A stretch of 64,000 nt of DNA, from assembly GCF_013201075.1 (NCBI RefSeq), contig NZ_CP053708.1, positions 1,801,501 through 1,865,500 on the forward strand, read 5' to 3'. A program made the translations under genes and the position numbers. This document shows positions 26,009 to 33,843 of the stretch, piece by piece; positions within the stretch are counted from its first letter, which is position 1; every line of letters begins with the position of its first letter. The DNA comes from Lichenicola cladoniae. GTDB lineage: Bacteria > Pseudomonadota > Alphaproteobacteria > Acetobacterales > Acetobacteraceae. The notes under the pieces are model-generated. The model made no database searches. It was not told where the DNA came from and saw nothing but the letters and a program-made list of their open reading frames with translations.

Positions 26009-26128
26009 GCCTCCTATTAGGGAACGAACGCTTCCGAATCAAGTCCGAATATTTGGTTGTGGGCGAAAGCATGCCGGTTGGGGAGCCGGCACTTGCCCCC
26101 CAGCGCGGCATCTTCGGAGAACGGCAGG

Positions 26129-26902
26129 CTAGGACCGCGCGTGTTCGACCGCGGCACTCCGGACGAAGTCGATCAGGCCCGGCGCGCGGGACGGGAGCTC
26201 CGGTTCGTTGTAGCGCGCAGCCAGGAGCCCGCGGCAGAGCATCCCGTTGAACTCCATGTTCACCACGATGGTGCGCAGGCTCGAGAGATGCGCGCCGAAG
26301 CGCTCCGGATCGATCGGGCCGCCATTGACGTCGACGAAAGCGGGCGCATCCGGACCGTCGTTCCCGGCCAGTGACCGGCGGTCGAGGTAGCGCTCAACCT
26401 CCTCCGGCCAGGGCAGGGCGTGCAGCCCGGCCATGGTGAGCGCCAGCAACCGGCCGGTGCTCCAGTCGGCCCGCTGCAACTGCTCGATCAGCGCGAGCTG
26501 CCGCCGACCGAACGCCTTGCGGGCAAACAGCTCGCGTATGGTATCCAACGACTGCCCGTCGGCCTCGGCGCCGAACGCGTCACGAAACGACCCGCCGTCG
26601 GCGATCGTACTGTTGATCTGCTCGGCGAACATATGCTCGTCCAGGGTCAGCCGGACCTGGGCAACCCAGGGCAGGGCAAGCACGGCGTCGCGCATGTCCT
26701 CGGCCATGATCCAGGCGAAGTTGGCGCTGCACCAGTAGGTCGGCAGTCGGTATCCGATCGACACGATACTCCTGTCGTCGATCGTCACGGCCGTGACGAA
26801 GCCGAGCGAGATCACAGACTCGTCCAGTTCCGGATCGGTCACCCGGTCCAGCCGGGCGATGATGTCGGCATTGCGGGGATCGTTCGGATCGGCATGCAGC
26901 AT
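26129..26902 (-). CDS. DUF59 (MIP18/PaaD-like) iron-sulfur assembly-related protein
   Basis: A 257-residue protein. The N-terminal 110 residues carry the MIP18/DUF59 fold (IIARLDRVTDPELDESVISLGFV), and WCSANFAWIMAEDMRDAV places a cysteine where SufT/PaaD-type proteins keep theirs. The C-terminal half is a helical extension, with no domain I can name. Genes of this type accompany propane- and acetone-type diiron monooxygenases (prm/mim operons), beside an amidohydrolase and an alcohol dehydrogenase, as here. It begins 5 bases after the amidohydrolase stop and is the last gene of the sigma-54-controlled operon. Start at 26902 is set by the conserved sequence. Confidence 0.8.
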   Translation of the reverse strand: MLHADPNDPRNADIIARLDRVTDPELDESVISLGFVTAVTIDDRSIVSIGYRLPTYWCSANFAWIMAEDMRDAVLALPWVAQVRLTLDEHMFAEQINSTIADGGSFRDAFGAEADGQSLDTIRELFARKAFGRRQLALIEQLQRADWSTGRLLALTMAGLHALPWPEEVERYLDRRSLAGNDGPDAPAFVDVNGGPIDPERFGAHLSSLRTIVVNMEFNGMLCRGLLAARYNEPELPSRAPGLIDFVRSAAVEHARS

Positions 26903-26907
26903 CGCGG

Positions 26908-27951
26908 TTACTCCGCCGCCATCGAAGCCGATGCATCGGCGGCATGGAACTCGCGGCTGTCGCGGAACACCGCCTTCTTGGCTTCGACATCGACATCGTA
27001 GAGCCGCGCCATGTTGAGCCCGAGGATCTTGCGCTTGCTCTCCAGGGTGAAGTTCACGCCCTTCTCCCGCGCGACCGCTTCCGGCAGCTCGAACGCGGCG
27101 AACTTCTCGACCAGCCACTTCGGCGACCAGATCCCGTAGTCGCTGCCGTAGCAGATCTTGTCCTCGCCGATCCAGAACAGCAGCTCGCCGAGGATATGCG
27201 CGAAATATTCGGGCCGCTTGTGGATGAACGGCAACGCCACCGCCAGGCCGGCATAGACATTGGTTTCCTGCGTGGCGATCCAGCAGAAATCGTCCAGACG
27301 CGGCAGGCCGCAATGCTCGACGATGAAGTTGAGGTCCTGGAAGGTCGTGGCCACGTCGTCCACGTCCGCGACATCGAACGCATCGCGATTGAGCGGCAGG
27401 ATGGTCGGGCCCTTGTGCACGTGGATGTTCCTGACGCCCATCGATCGCGCCAGTTCGAGATAGCGGATGCACCACGGGTCGGTCAGCTTCCAGCCCTTGC
27501 TGTCGCCTTTCCACTCTCCGGTATACAGCTTGACGCCCTTGAGCTTGTACTTCTCGATCTCGGCTGCCAGGGTCTCCAGCCCGGCCTCGCCGTCGCGCGG
27601 ATCGAACGAGCCGTTGGTGATGAAGCGCTCCGGATGCGCCTTCTGCAGTTCGTAGTTCCGCTCGATGGTGTTAAAGCCGGTCTTGTAGAATTCCTTGAGG
27701 TTGGTGGTCTGCACCACCGCCATGTCGTCATGTCCCGACACGAACAGATCGTCGTACAGCGCTTTTTCGCCGTAATGGTAGAACTTCTCCCGTGGCCACA
27801 GATACTCGTCCGGGCTCATCTGGTGGTAGCCGTAGAAGCAGTCGATGAACTGCCTTCCGTGGACGTTCTTCTGGTTCTCGACCGAGGCATCCCAGTTGTG
27901 GATATGCCCGTCGAGGACGAACAACTCTTCGCCGTTCGGCATCTTGTACAT
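26908..27951 (-). CDS. Amidohydrolase family protein (prm/mim-operon type)
   Basis: A 347-residue TIM-barrel amidohydrolase of the metal-dependent group related to ACMSD. Metal-site elements are visible: the N-terminal DGHIHNWD (HxH), NIHVHKGP, IVEHCGLPR and the terminal YGSDYGIWSP with the catalytic aspartate. The closest family context I recall is the uncharacterised amidohydrolase in propane/acetone monooxygenase operons of actinobacteria and rhodobacters. The reaction is unknown. It is followed immediately by the DUF59 gene and preceded, 27 bases away, by the SDR gene, all reading leftward. Confidence 0.85.
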   Translation of the reverse strand: MYKMPNGEELFVLDGHIHNWDASVENQKNVHGRQFIDCFYGYHQMSPDEYLWPREKFYHYGEKALYDDLFVSGHDDMAVVQTTNLKEFYKTGFNTIERNYELQKAHPERFITNGSFDPRDGEAGLETLAAEIEKYKLKGVKLYTGEWKGDSKGWKLTDPWCIRYLELARSMGVRNIHVHKGPTILPLNRDAFDVADVDDVATTFQDLNFIVEHCGLPRLDDFCWIATQETNVYAGLAVALPFIHKRPEYFAHILGELLFWIGEDKICYGSDYGIWSPKWLVEKFAAFELPEAVAREKGVNFTLESKRKILGLNMARLYDVDVEAKKAVFRDSREFHAADASASMAAE

Positions 27952-27978
27952 CAGCGTTCCTCCGATTTCGTGTCGTGC

Positions 27979-28770
27979 TCAGGCGAACTGGATGCCGCCA
28001 TCGATCATCACCGATTGCCCGGTCATGTAGTCGCTGTCCGGCGACGCCAGGTAGGATACGAACTTGGCGACATCCTCGGGCACCGAGACGCGTCCGAGAT
28101 GGATCGATTCCGCATATTTGCGTAAGGCGCCGCCACGCTGGATGCCTTCCTCCTCGGACAGCTTCTCGTCGATCAGGTCCCACATCGCGGTGCCGACGAT
28201 ACCGGGGCAGTAGGCGTTCACCGTGATGTTGTGCTTCGCCCACTCCATCGCGGCCGCCTGGGTCAGCCCGCGCACGCCCCATTTCGACGCCGAATAGTGG
28301 CCGAGCAGCGCGAACGGCCGGTGCGCCACGATCGAGGCCGCACCGATGATCTTGCCGCCGCCGCCCTGCCGGATCATCTGCTGTGCGGCCGTCTTGTAGC
28401 ACAGGAACATGCCGCGCAGATTGACCGCCATCATGTGGTCCCAGTCATCGACGGACAGGTCCAGCAACGAGACCACCTGCGCGATCCCGGCGTTGGATAC
28501 CATCACGTTCAGCGCACCGAGTTCGTTGACGACTCCCTGCACCATGTCGCCGACTTCGCCCTCGCTGGAAACGTCGGCGATGAGGCCGGCACTGCGCCGG
28601 CCCTTTGCGCGGATCAGGGCGACCACTTCGTCGAGGCCGCTGCGGTTGGCGGCAATGTCGTTCACCGCGACATCGAGCCCGTCATCGGCCAGCCTGAGAG
28701 CGATCGCACGGCCGATGCCGCGTCCGGCTCCGGTCACCAGGGCAACGCGGCCATCCTGTCTCTCGACCAT
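27979..28770 (-). CDS. Short-chain dehydrogenase/reductase
   Basis: A 263-residue classical SDR. NAD(P) binding is shown by VTGAGRGIGRA, the NAG motif by VSNAGIA, and the catalytic Ser and YxxxK by GAASIVAHRPFALLGHYSASK. VNAYCPGIVGTAMW and the C-terminal YMTGQSVMIDGG are also standard. It resembles the acetoin/diacetyl or 2,3-butanediol reductase group, so a secondary alcohol or ketone substrate is plausible. The start at 28770 has a GGAGAAG ribosome site. It lies between the zinc dehydrogenase and the amidohydrolase in one operon. Confidence 0.88.
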   Translation of the reverse strand: MVERQDGRVALVTGAGRGIGRAIALRLADDGLDVAVNDIAANRSGLDEVVALIRAKGRRSAGLIADVSSEGEVGDMVQGVVNELGALNVMVSNAGIAQVVSLLDLSVDDWDHMMAVNLRGMFLCYKTAAQQMIRQGGGGKIIGAASIVAHRPFALLGHYSASKWGVRGLTQAAAMEWAKHNITVNAYCPGIVGTAMWDLIDEKLSEEEGIQRGGALRKYAESIHLGRVSVPEDVAKFVSYLASPDSDYMTGQSVMIDGGIQFA

Positions 28771-28811
28771 GATCTTCTCTCCGTCGGTTTGGTTTGCGGC
28801 CACGAGGTCGG

Positions 28812-29855
28812 TCATGGAATCAGGACCGCGCGACCATGGATGAGGCCGTGATGCAGGTCCTTCAGGGCCTGGTTTGCGTTCTCGAGGCTGTATTGCCGGG
28901 TTTTCAGGGAAACCAGGCCGCGATCCGCCAGCGCCATCAGTTCGACCAGCTCGGGATAGGTGCCGACCAGGTTGCCGACGATGGTTTTTTCCGAGGTGAT
29001 CATGTCGATGGTCGGGATCTCGACTTTCCCGCCATAACCGACGATGTAGTAATATCCGCCGTCGCGGGTCATCGCGAGGCCCTGCGAGACCGAACTGCCT
29101 TCGCCGACGAAGTCGATGACCGCTTCGGCACCTTTCCCCTTGGTCAGGTCCTTGATCTGCGCCACCTCGCTTCCGTCCGCGATCACGGCATGATGCGCGC
29201 CGCACTCCAGTGCGAGCGTCAGCGCCGCTTCCGACCGGTCTATGACGATGATGTCGGCCGCGCACAGGGCACGCAGCACCTGGATCCCGACATGGCCGAG
29301 TCCGCCTGCGCCGATGATGACCGCGAACTGGCCGGGCAGCAGATGCCGCGATGCCTTTTTCGCGGCGCGATACGCGGTCAGCCCGGCATCGGTGTAGGGG
29401 GCGACATCCTGCGGTGCGAGCGATGGCGGCAGCTTGATCAGCGCCCGTTCGCCGGAGCGGAGATATTCCGCGTATCCGCCGTCGGCGTTGATGCCGGGAA
29501 AGCGGCTTTCCTCGGCGTGCATGTCGTCGCCGCGCCGGCAGGCCAGGCAATGGCCGCTGGTGACCAGCGGATGGCAGATGACGGCATCCCCGACCTTGAC
29601 CGAGGTCACCGCCCGGCCGATCTCCTCGACCCAGCCGGCGTTCTCGTGCCCCATGATATAGGGAAGCGTCACGTCGGCGTGGTTGCGCCACAACCCTTCG
29701 ACCACGTGCAGGTCGGTGCGGCAGACACCGGCACCGCCGACCCGGATGATGACGTCGGTCGGGCTTTCGATCTCCGGATCGGGGACCGTCTCGTAGCGCA
29801 CGAGCTCGTCGCGTTCGAGCGTCTCGTCGTATTGGTGCAGCACGGCTGCCTTCAT
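28812..29855 (-). CDS. Zinc-dependent NAD(P) alcohol dehydrogenase
   Basis: A 347-residue medium-chain dehydrogenase. Catalytic zinc ligands sit in AGVCRTDLHVVEG and MGHENAGWVEE; the coenzyme fold is IIGAGGLGHVGIQV followed by an acidic VIDRSEA, which favours NAD. The structural zinc lobe is degenerate (GHCLACRRGDDMH keeps only two cysteines), as in several alkanol dehydrogenases. It is the first gene of the operon, behind a sigma-54 promoter and a strong AGGAGGT ribosome site. This is the position of the alcohol dehydrogenase of propane-monooxygenase type clusters; an alcohol made by oxygenation is a likely substrate. Confidence 0.88.
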   Translation of the reverse strand: MKAAVLHQYDETLERDELVRYETVPDPEIESPTDVIIRVGGAGVCRTDLHVVEGLWRNHADVTLPYIMGHENAGWVEEIGRAVTSVKVGDAVICHPLVTSGHCLACRRGDDMHAEESRFPGINADGGYAEYLRSGERALIKLPPSLAPQDVAPYTDAGLTAYRAAKKASRHLLPGQFAVIIGAGGLGHVGIQVLRALCAADIIVIDRSEAALTLALECGAHHAVIADGSEVAQIKDLTKGKGAEAVIDFVGEGSSVSQGLAMTRDGGYYYIVGYGGKVEIPTIDMITSEKTIVGNLVGTYPELVELMALADRGLVSLKTRQYSLENANQALKDLHHGLIHGRAVLIP

Positions 29856-29902
29856 CGCGAACCTCCTGTGGCGTATCCGACGACGCCTGCAGAATCGTTA
29901 GC

Positions 29903-29917
29903 GCAACTTCCATGCCA
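29903..29917 (-). promoter_or_regulatory. Sigma-54 (-24/-12) promoter of the dehydrogenase operon
   Basis: Read on the minus strand the sequence is TGGCATGGAAGTTGC, which has the invariant GG and GC dinucleotides exactly 10 bases apart (consensus TGGCACG-N4-TTGC). Transcription should begin near 29891, about 36 bases before the alcohol dehydrogenase ATG. A divergent gene for a sigma-54 activator lies immediately on the other side, which strongly supports function. Confidence 0.85.
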
Positions 29918-29980
29918 TCGGCCCGACATGCAGCAGTCCGGCGGGTTCGTGCGACTATGCTGCACTGCAACGTTTCACAA

Positions 29981-30008
29981 CGGAACAGGCATGTTCCGAA
30001 ACGGAACA
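29981..30008. promoter_or_regulatory. Palindromic upstream activator sites for the sigma-54 regulator
   Basis: Three alternating copies of the half-site CGGAACA/TGTTCCG occur: 29981-29987 (CGGAACA), 29992-29998 (TGTTCCG) and 30002-30008 (CGGAACA). They form two overlapping perfect dyads with 4-base and 3-base spacers. They sit about 90-117 bases upstream of the predicted start, the normal distance for enhancer-binding proteins, and between the operon and the activator gene. Confidence 0.75.
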
Positions 30009-30105
30009 GCGTACGTCATGCGGGCTTCCGCGTACCGGATAGCACGCTCATAGTGGCTCCACGAACGAGACTCCGCACAAGCGGTCCCTTTGGAGGACAA
30101 CTTCC

Positions 30106-31986
30106 TTGGACGTTCTGGAAAAAGTTGCCGAAGCCCGTTTGCGGCTCGAGAAATACGGCGAGGTGTCGCAGTCCCTGGTCTCGACCGAAATCAGCGCGAG
30201 CTGGAATCGCTGCCTCGAGGCGGGCCTCGATCCGAGGCGCTCTCCCGACCTCACCGAACTCGATCTTCCTGCCCTGCGCCATGTCCGCGCCCAGCACGAC
30301 CAGGTCGCCCGGCTCGCACGCACCGAGATGGAGACGCTGCACGGGCAGATCGCCGGCTCGAATTTCCTGATCGCCTTCGCCGGCCCGGATGGTACCGTGC
30401 TCGACGCGATCGGCGACGGCACGTTCCGCGACCAGGCACGCGACCGCGCGCTCGGACCGGGCATGTGCTGGAGCGAGATGCGTCGCGGCACCAACGCGCT
30501 CGGCCTGGCGACCGCCCTGCAGCGCCCGGCCTTCGTGCATGGCGCCGAGCATTTCTTCCGTGGCGACAGTGCGCTGACCTGCGTGGCGATCCCGGTATGG
30601 GCGCCGGACGGCAGGCTTGCCGGTGTGCTCGACGCGTCGACGCTCTGCAGCACCCGGCAACTGCACACGCGCGCGCTGCTGAGCATGGCGGCCACGCAGA
30701 TCGAGAACGGGTTGTTCCGCGACGAATTCCGAGACCGCCTGCTGATCGCCTTCCATGGCCGCGAGGAGTTCCTGCACACCTCCGGCGCCGGGTTGCTCGC
30801 GCTGTCGTCCGACGGGCACATCTTGGGCGGCAGCCCCCAGGCGCTGGCGATGCTGCACGACCTGCCGCTGACCGCCGGTTGCTCGTTCGGTTCGATCTTC
30901 GCCGAGCGCTTCGGCGTCGCGATCGCCGGTCATACCGCCGGCGAGAGCTTCCGGCTGCGCGACCGGTCCGGCTCGGGTTTCGTCGCCATGGTCGCATCCA
31001 TGCCGGCAATCCGCCACCGCGCGCTGCCGGTGCCGAAGGCGCCGATCGTGCTGGCGTCGTCCGCGCGCCTGTCCTTCGTGGCGCAGGACCCGGCCGTGGC
31101 GCGCGCGGTCTCGCTGGCATCGGCCGCTGCCCGGCGCCGGCTGCCGATCCTGATCGGCGGCGAGACCGGAACCGGCAAGGAGGAGCTCGCCCGGGCCGCC
31201 CACCTGGCCAGTGGCCGGTCGGGTCGGTTCGTGCCGGTGAACTGCGCCGCGCTGCCCGGGGACCTCGTGGAGGCGGAGCTGTTCGGCTACGCGGAAGGCG
31301 CTTTCACCGGAGCCCGCCGCGGTGGTGCCGCCGGTCTCGCGGTCGAAGCCAGTGGCGGCACCCTGTTCCTGGACGAGATCGGCGACATGGATGGCCGTGC
31401 CCAGGCGGCGCTGCTGCGGCTGCTCGATGACTGGGTGGTGCGGCCGGTCGGCGGCGGCAGGGGGCAGACGGTGGACGTGCTGCTGATCGCCGCGACCAAC
31501 GTGTCGCTCGACGAGGCGGTCGCCGAGAAGCGGTTCCGGCGCGACCTGCTGCACCGGCTGGCGGTGGTTCCGGTGCAGCTGCCCCGCCTGGCGGACCGGC
31601 AGGATTTTCCCATGATCGCCAGGCATGTGCTGGCGAAGATCGACGCGGCGCTGACCCTCCCGGACGATGCGGTCGCCCTGCTGGCCGCCCAGGACTGGCC
31701 AGGCAACATCCGGGAGCTGCGGAACCTGCTGCTGCGGGCGAGCCTGGAGGGCGGCTCCCGGCTCGGGATCGCGCAGCTGCTTCCGTTCCTGCCGAGCCTG
31801 ACGGTGGCAACTCCGGTTGCGCCGTCCCGCGATCTCAACCTGCAGGTGGCGCAGCGCATCGTCGCCGCCTGCGACCGGCTCGGCGGCAGCATCAGCGAGA
31901 CCGCCCGGCAGCTTGGCGTGTCGCGCAACCGGGTCTATCGCGCGCTGCGGCGTATCGAACCGAGGGAGGCTTCATGTCCAAGATGA
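30106..31986 (+). CDS. Sigma-54-dependent AcoR-like transcriptional activator
   Basis: A 626-residue enhancer-binding protein. The N-terminal part (about 60-200) is a GAF-type sensor domain (PGMCWSEMRRGTNALGLA is typical of AcoR). The AAA+ domain has Walker A GGETGTGKE near residue 351, the sigma-54 contact GAFTGA at 398-403, and Walker B GGTLFLDEIGDM. A Fis-type HTH ends the protein (GGSISETARQLGVSRNRVYRAL). The start is a TTG at 30106 with GGAGGA 8 bases upstream. It is divergent from the dehydrogenase operon and should activate it when its small-molecule inducer, likely an alcohol or ketone, is present. Confidence 0.92.
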   Translation: MDVLEKVAEARLRLEKYGEVSQSLVSTEISASWNRCLEAGLDPRRSPDLTELDLPALRHVRAQHDQVARLARTEMETLHGQIAGSNFLIAFAGPDGTVLDAIGDGTFRDQARDRALGPGMCWSEMRRGTNALGLATALQRPAFVHGAEHFFRGDSALTCVAIPVWAPDGRLAGVLDASTLCSTRQLHTRALLSMAATQIENGLFRDEFRDRLLIAFHGREEFLHTSGAGLLALSSDGHILGGSPQALAMLHDLPLTAGCSFGSIFAERFGVAIAGHTAGESFRLRDRSGSGFVAMVASMPAIRHRALPVPKAPIVLASSARLSFVAQDPAVARAVSLASAAARRRLPILIGGETGTGKEELARAAHLASGRSGRFVPVNCAALPGDLVEAELFGYAEGAFTGARRGGAAGLAVEASGGTLFLDEIGDMDGRAQAALLRLLDDWVVRPVGGGRGQTVDVLLIAATNVSLDEAVAEKRFRRDLLHRLAVVPVQLPRLADRQDFPMIARHVLAKIDAALTLPDDAVALLAAQDWPGNIRELRNLLLRASLEGGSRLGIAQLLPFLPSLTVATPVAPSRDLNLQVAQRIVAACDRLGGSISETARQLGVSRNRVYRALRRIEPREASCPR

Positions 31987-32369
31987 TCCACAGCATGATC
32001 CGGGTGCGCGACGAGCACCGGTCGCTCGCCTTCTACGAGACCGCACTCGGGCTCACGGTGCGTGACCGCTACGCCATGGACGGCTTCACGCTGATCTACC
32101 TGCGCGATGCCGAGGGGACCTTCGAGCTCGAGCTGACGGTCAATGACGACCAGCCCGAGCCCTACGCGTTGGGCAACGGATACGGCCATCTCGCAGTATC
32201 CGTGGATGCGCTGGGCGATGAGCATGCGCGGCTGGAAGCGGCCGGCCTGAAGCCGACTACGCTGAAGTCGCTCGACCACGAGGGCGAGACGCTGGCGCAA
32301 TTCTTTTTCCTGACGGATCCCGACGGCTACAAGATCGAGGTGCTGCAACGCGGCGGCCGCTACCTGTAA
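31974..32369 (+). CDS. gloA: Glyoxalase I-like VOC protein
   Basis: A 131-residue single VOC-module pair resembling lactoylglutathione lyase, which turns the methylglyoxal-glutathione adduct into S-lactoylglutathione. All four metal ligands of GloA appear: His in MIHSMIRV, Glu in FELELTVN, His in GYGHLAVSVD, and Glu in DPDGYKIEVLQ. Its start overlaps the end of the activator gene by 13 bases, implying coupled translation. Methylglyoxal can arise from acetone/acetol metabolism, which would fit the neighbouring operon, but this link is inference. Confidence 0.88.
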   Translation: MSKMIHSMIRVRDEHRSLAFYETALGLTVRDRYAMDGFTLIYLRDAEGTFELELTVNDDQPEPYALGNGYGHLAVSVDALGDEHARLEAAGLKPTTLKSLDHEGETLAQFFFLTDPDGYKIEVLQRGGRYL

Positions 32370-32390
32370 TCCATACGGCTGGCCGGGCAC

Positions 32391-33680
32391 TCAGGCGCCG
32401 AAGATCTCCGCGATAGTCCGCCGTACCGTGGATCTCGACAGCGTCTCACCGATATGAAGCTGGCCCTGTCTGGAAAGATGTCGCCAGAGATCGTCGTCGC
32501 GCAGGAGCTTCACCACCTCGTTCGCGAAGGCGGTTTCGTCGTCGGCAACCAGGATGTGCCGGCCGTGCACCAGGCCCATTCCTTCCGCACCGATCGGCGT
32601 TGCGACAACCGGAAGTCCGTGTGCCAGGCTCTGTCCGACCTTCCCCTTCATGCCGGCGCCATACCGAAGCGGCGCCACGAAGACGCGATGCCGATCGAGG
32701 TGGGGCGTCACATCTGGTACGTAACCGAGCGCCTGGATTCCCGGGCGTTCGCCATAGGCCAGAACATCGTCGCTCATGCTGCTGCCGGCGATGCACAGCT
32801 CGACGTCCGGTTCCTGTTCTCGGATCAGCGGCCAGATCCGCTCGACGAACCAGTGGATGCTGTCGATATTCGGCGAATGCAGGAAACTGCCGATGAAGAA
32901 TAATCCGCGCCGCTGATCCAGGTCCGGCGGAGCGCGCGCCGGCACGTCGAATATGCAGGGCAGCACCTTGACGATCGCCGTCGGCGCCAGGGCGATGACG
33001 GCTTCCTGTTCCTGCCGGGTGACCGCGATCGTGACATCGGCTGCCCGTGCGAGTGCCACTTCCTGGTCCCGCGTCCGCCGGGCCTCGGCGTAACGCGCTG
33101 CGTCGGCGGTGAGCCCGGCCTGCCGTTCGATCCGCAGGCTGTGGAAATCCACCATGTCGAACGCGATCCGGGCGTCCGGGAAGCGCGCGCGCACGAGCGG
33201 CATGAACCGGCCGGCCACGCTCGGATAGGACATGAACGCCCAGTCGATCCTCGTATCGGGCTGGTCGAGATACGCCTGGATTTCTGCTTCGCCGTACAGG
33301 ATGTGGCGAATATCGAGTGCGCGCAGGGCCCCTTCGTATCGTAGTCTTCCATCCACGGAGGTCAGGGCATCGGGGAGTTCGGAGCGCTCGAGATACGAGC
33401 CGAAGGTGAGGCTCCAGCCGGCTTCCCGCAGCAGCTCCAGCAGCGTGAACAACCGCAGCGCGCCGCTCTGCTGATCATAGAGTGGCGGCATATCGGCAAT
33501 GACGAACATGCTTCCTGCCCGCCGGTTTTTAGCTCTCTTCTTGCGCCGCATCGAATGCCAGACGGTCGAGACCGCGCGCACCGGTGCGGTGATCTTCCAT
33601 GAACGGGACGCGTGTATCGCGGAAACGATGCGTCGTTGCTCCTGTCCCGCAGCACGCAGGCAACCGATCTCATCGATCAT
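32391..33680 (-). CDS. GT4-like glycosyltransferase, probably N-terminally truncated
   Basis: A 429-residue GT-B fold glycosyltransferase (GT4/group 1 type). The C-terminal domain is clear: LFFIGSFLHSPNIDSIHWF, then VTPHLDRHRVFVAPLRYGAGMKGKVGQSLAHGLPVVAT, and the catalytic Glu in PIGAEGM. Residues about 20-35 (IHASRSWKITAPVRAVSTVW) are a linker normally found between domains of larger glycosyltransferases. The reading frame stays open upstream from 33681 to about 33838 with protein-like sequence (RLQEIARLIREC, LVHLEELDRIAQAM) but no ATG, GTG or TTG. The gene may therefore be the remnant of a larger enzyme cut near the TonB-like gene. Confidence 0.75.
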   Translation of the reverse strand: MIDEIGCLRAAGQEQRRIVSAIHASRSWKITAPVRAVSTVWHSMRRKKRAKNRRAGSMFVIADMPPLYDQQSGALRLFTLLELLREAGWSLTFGSYLERSELPDALTSVDGRLRYEGALRALDIRHILYGEAEIQAYLDQPDTRIDWAFMSYPSVAGRFMPLVRARFPDARIAFDMVDFHSLRIERQAGLTADAARYAEARRTRDQEVALARAADVTIAVTRQEQEAVIALAPTAIVKVLPCIFDVPARAPPDLDQRRGLFFIGSFLHSPNIDSIHWFVERIWPLIREQEPDVELCIAGSSMSDDVLAYGERPGIQALGYVPDVTPHLDRHRVFVAPLRYGAGMKGKVGQSLAHGLPVVATPIGAEGMGLVHGRHILVADDETAFANEVVKLLRDDDLWRHLSRQGQLHIGETLSRSTVRRTIAEIFGA

Positions 33681-33843
33681 CGCCTGCGCGATCCGGTCCA
33701 GTTCCTCGAGGTGAACGAGGCGGTGATCGCCGGATCCGTCGCGGCACTCGCGGATCAGCCGTGCGATCTCCTGCAGACGGAGCGTGTCATCCTTGACGAT
33801 TGCCGGGTCGGTGATGGTCTTTCCCCGCGTGCAGACTGTCGGG

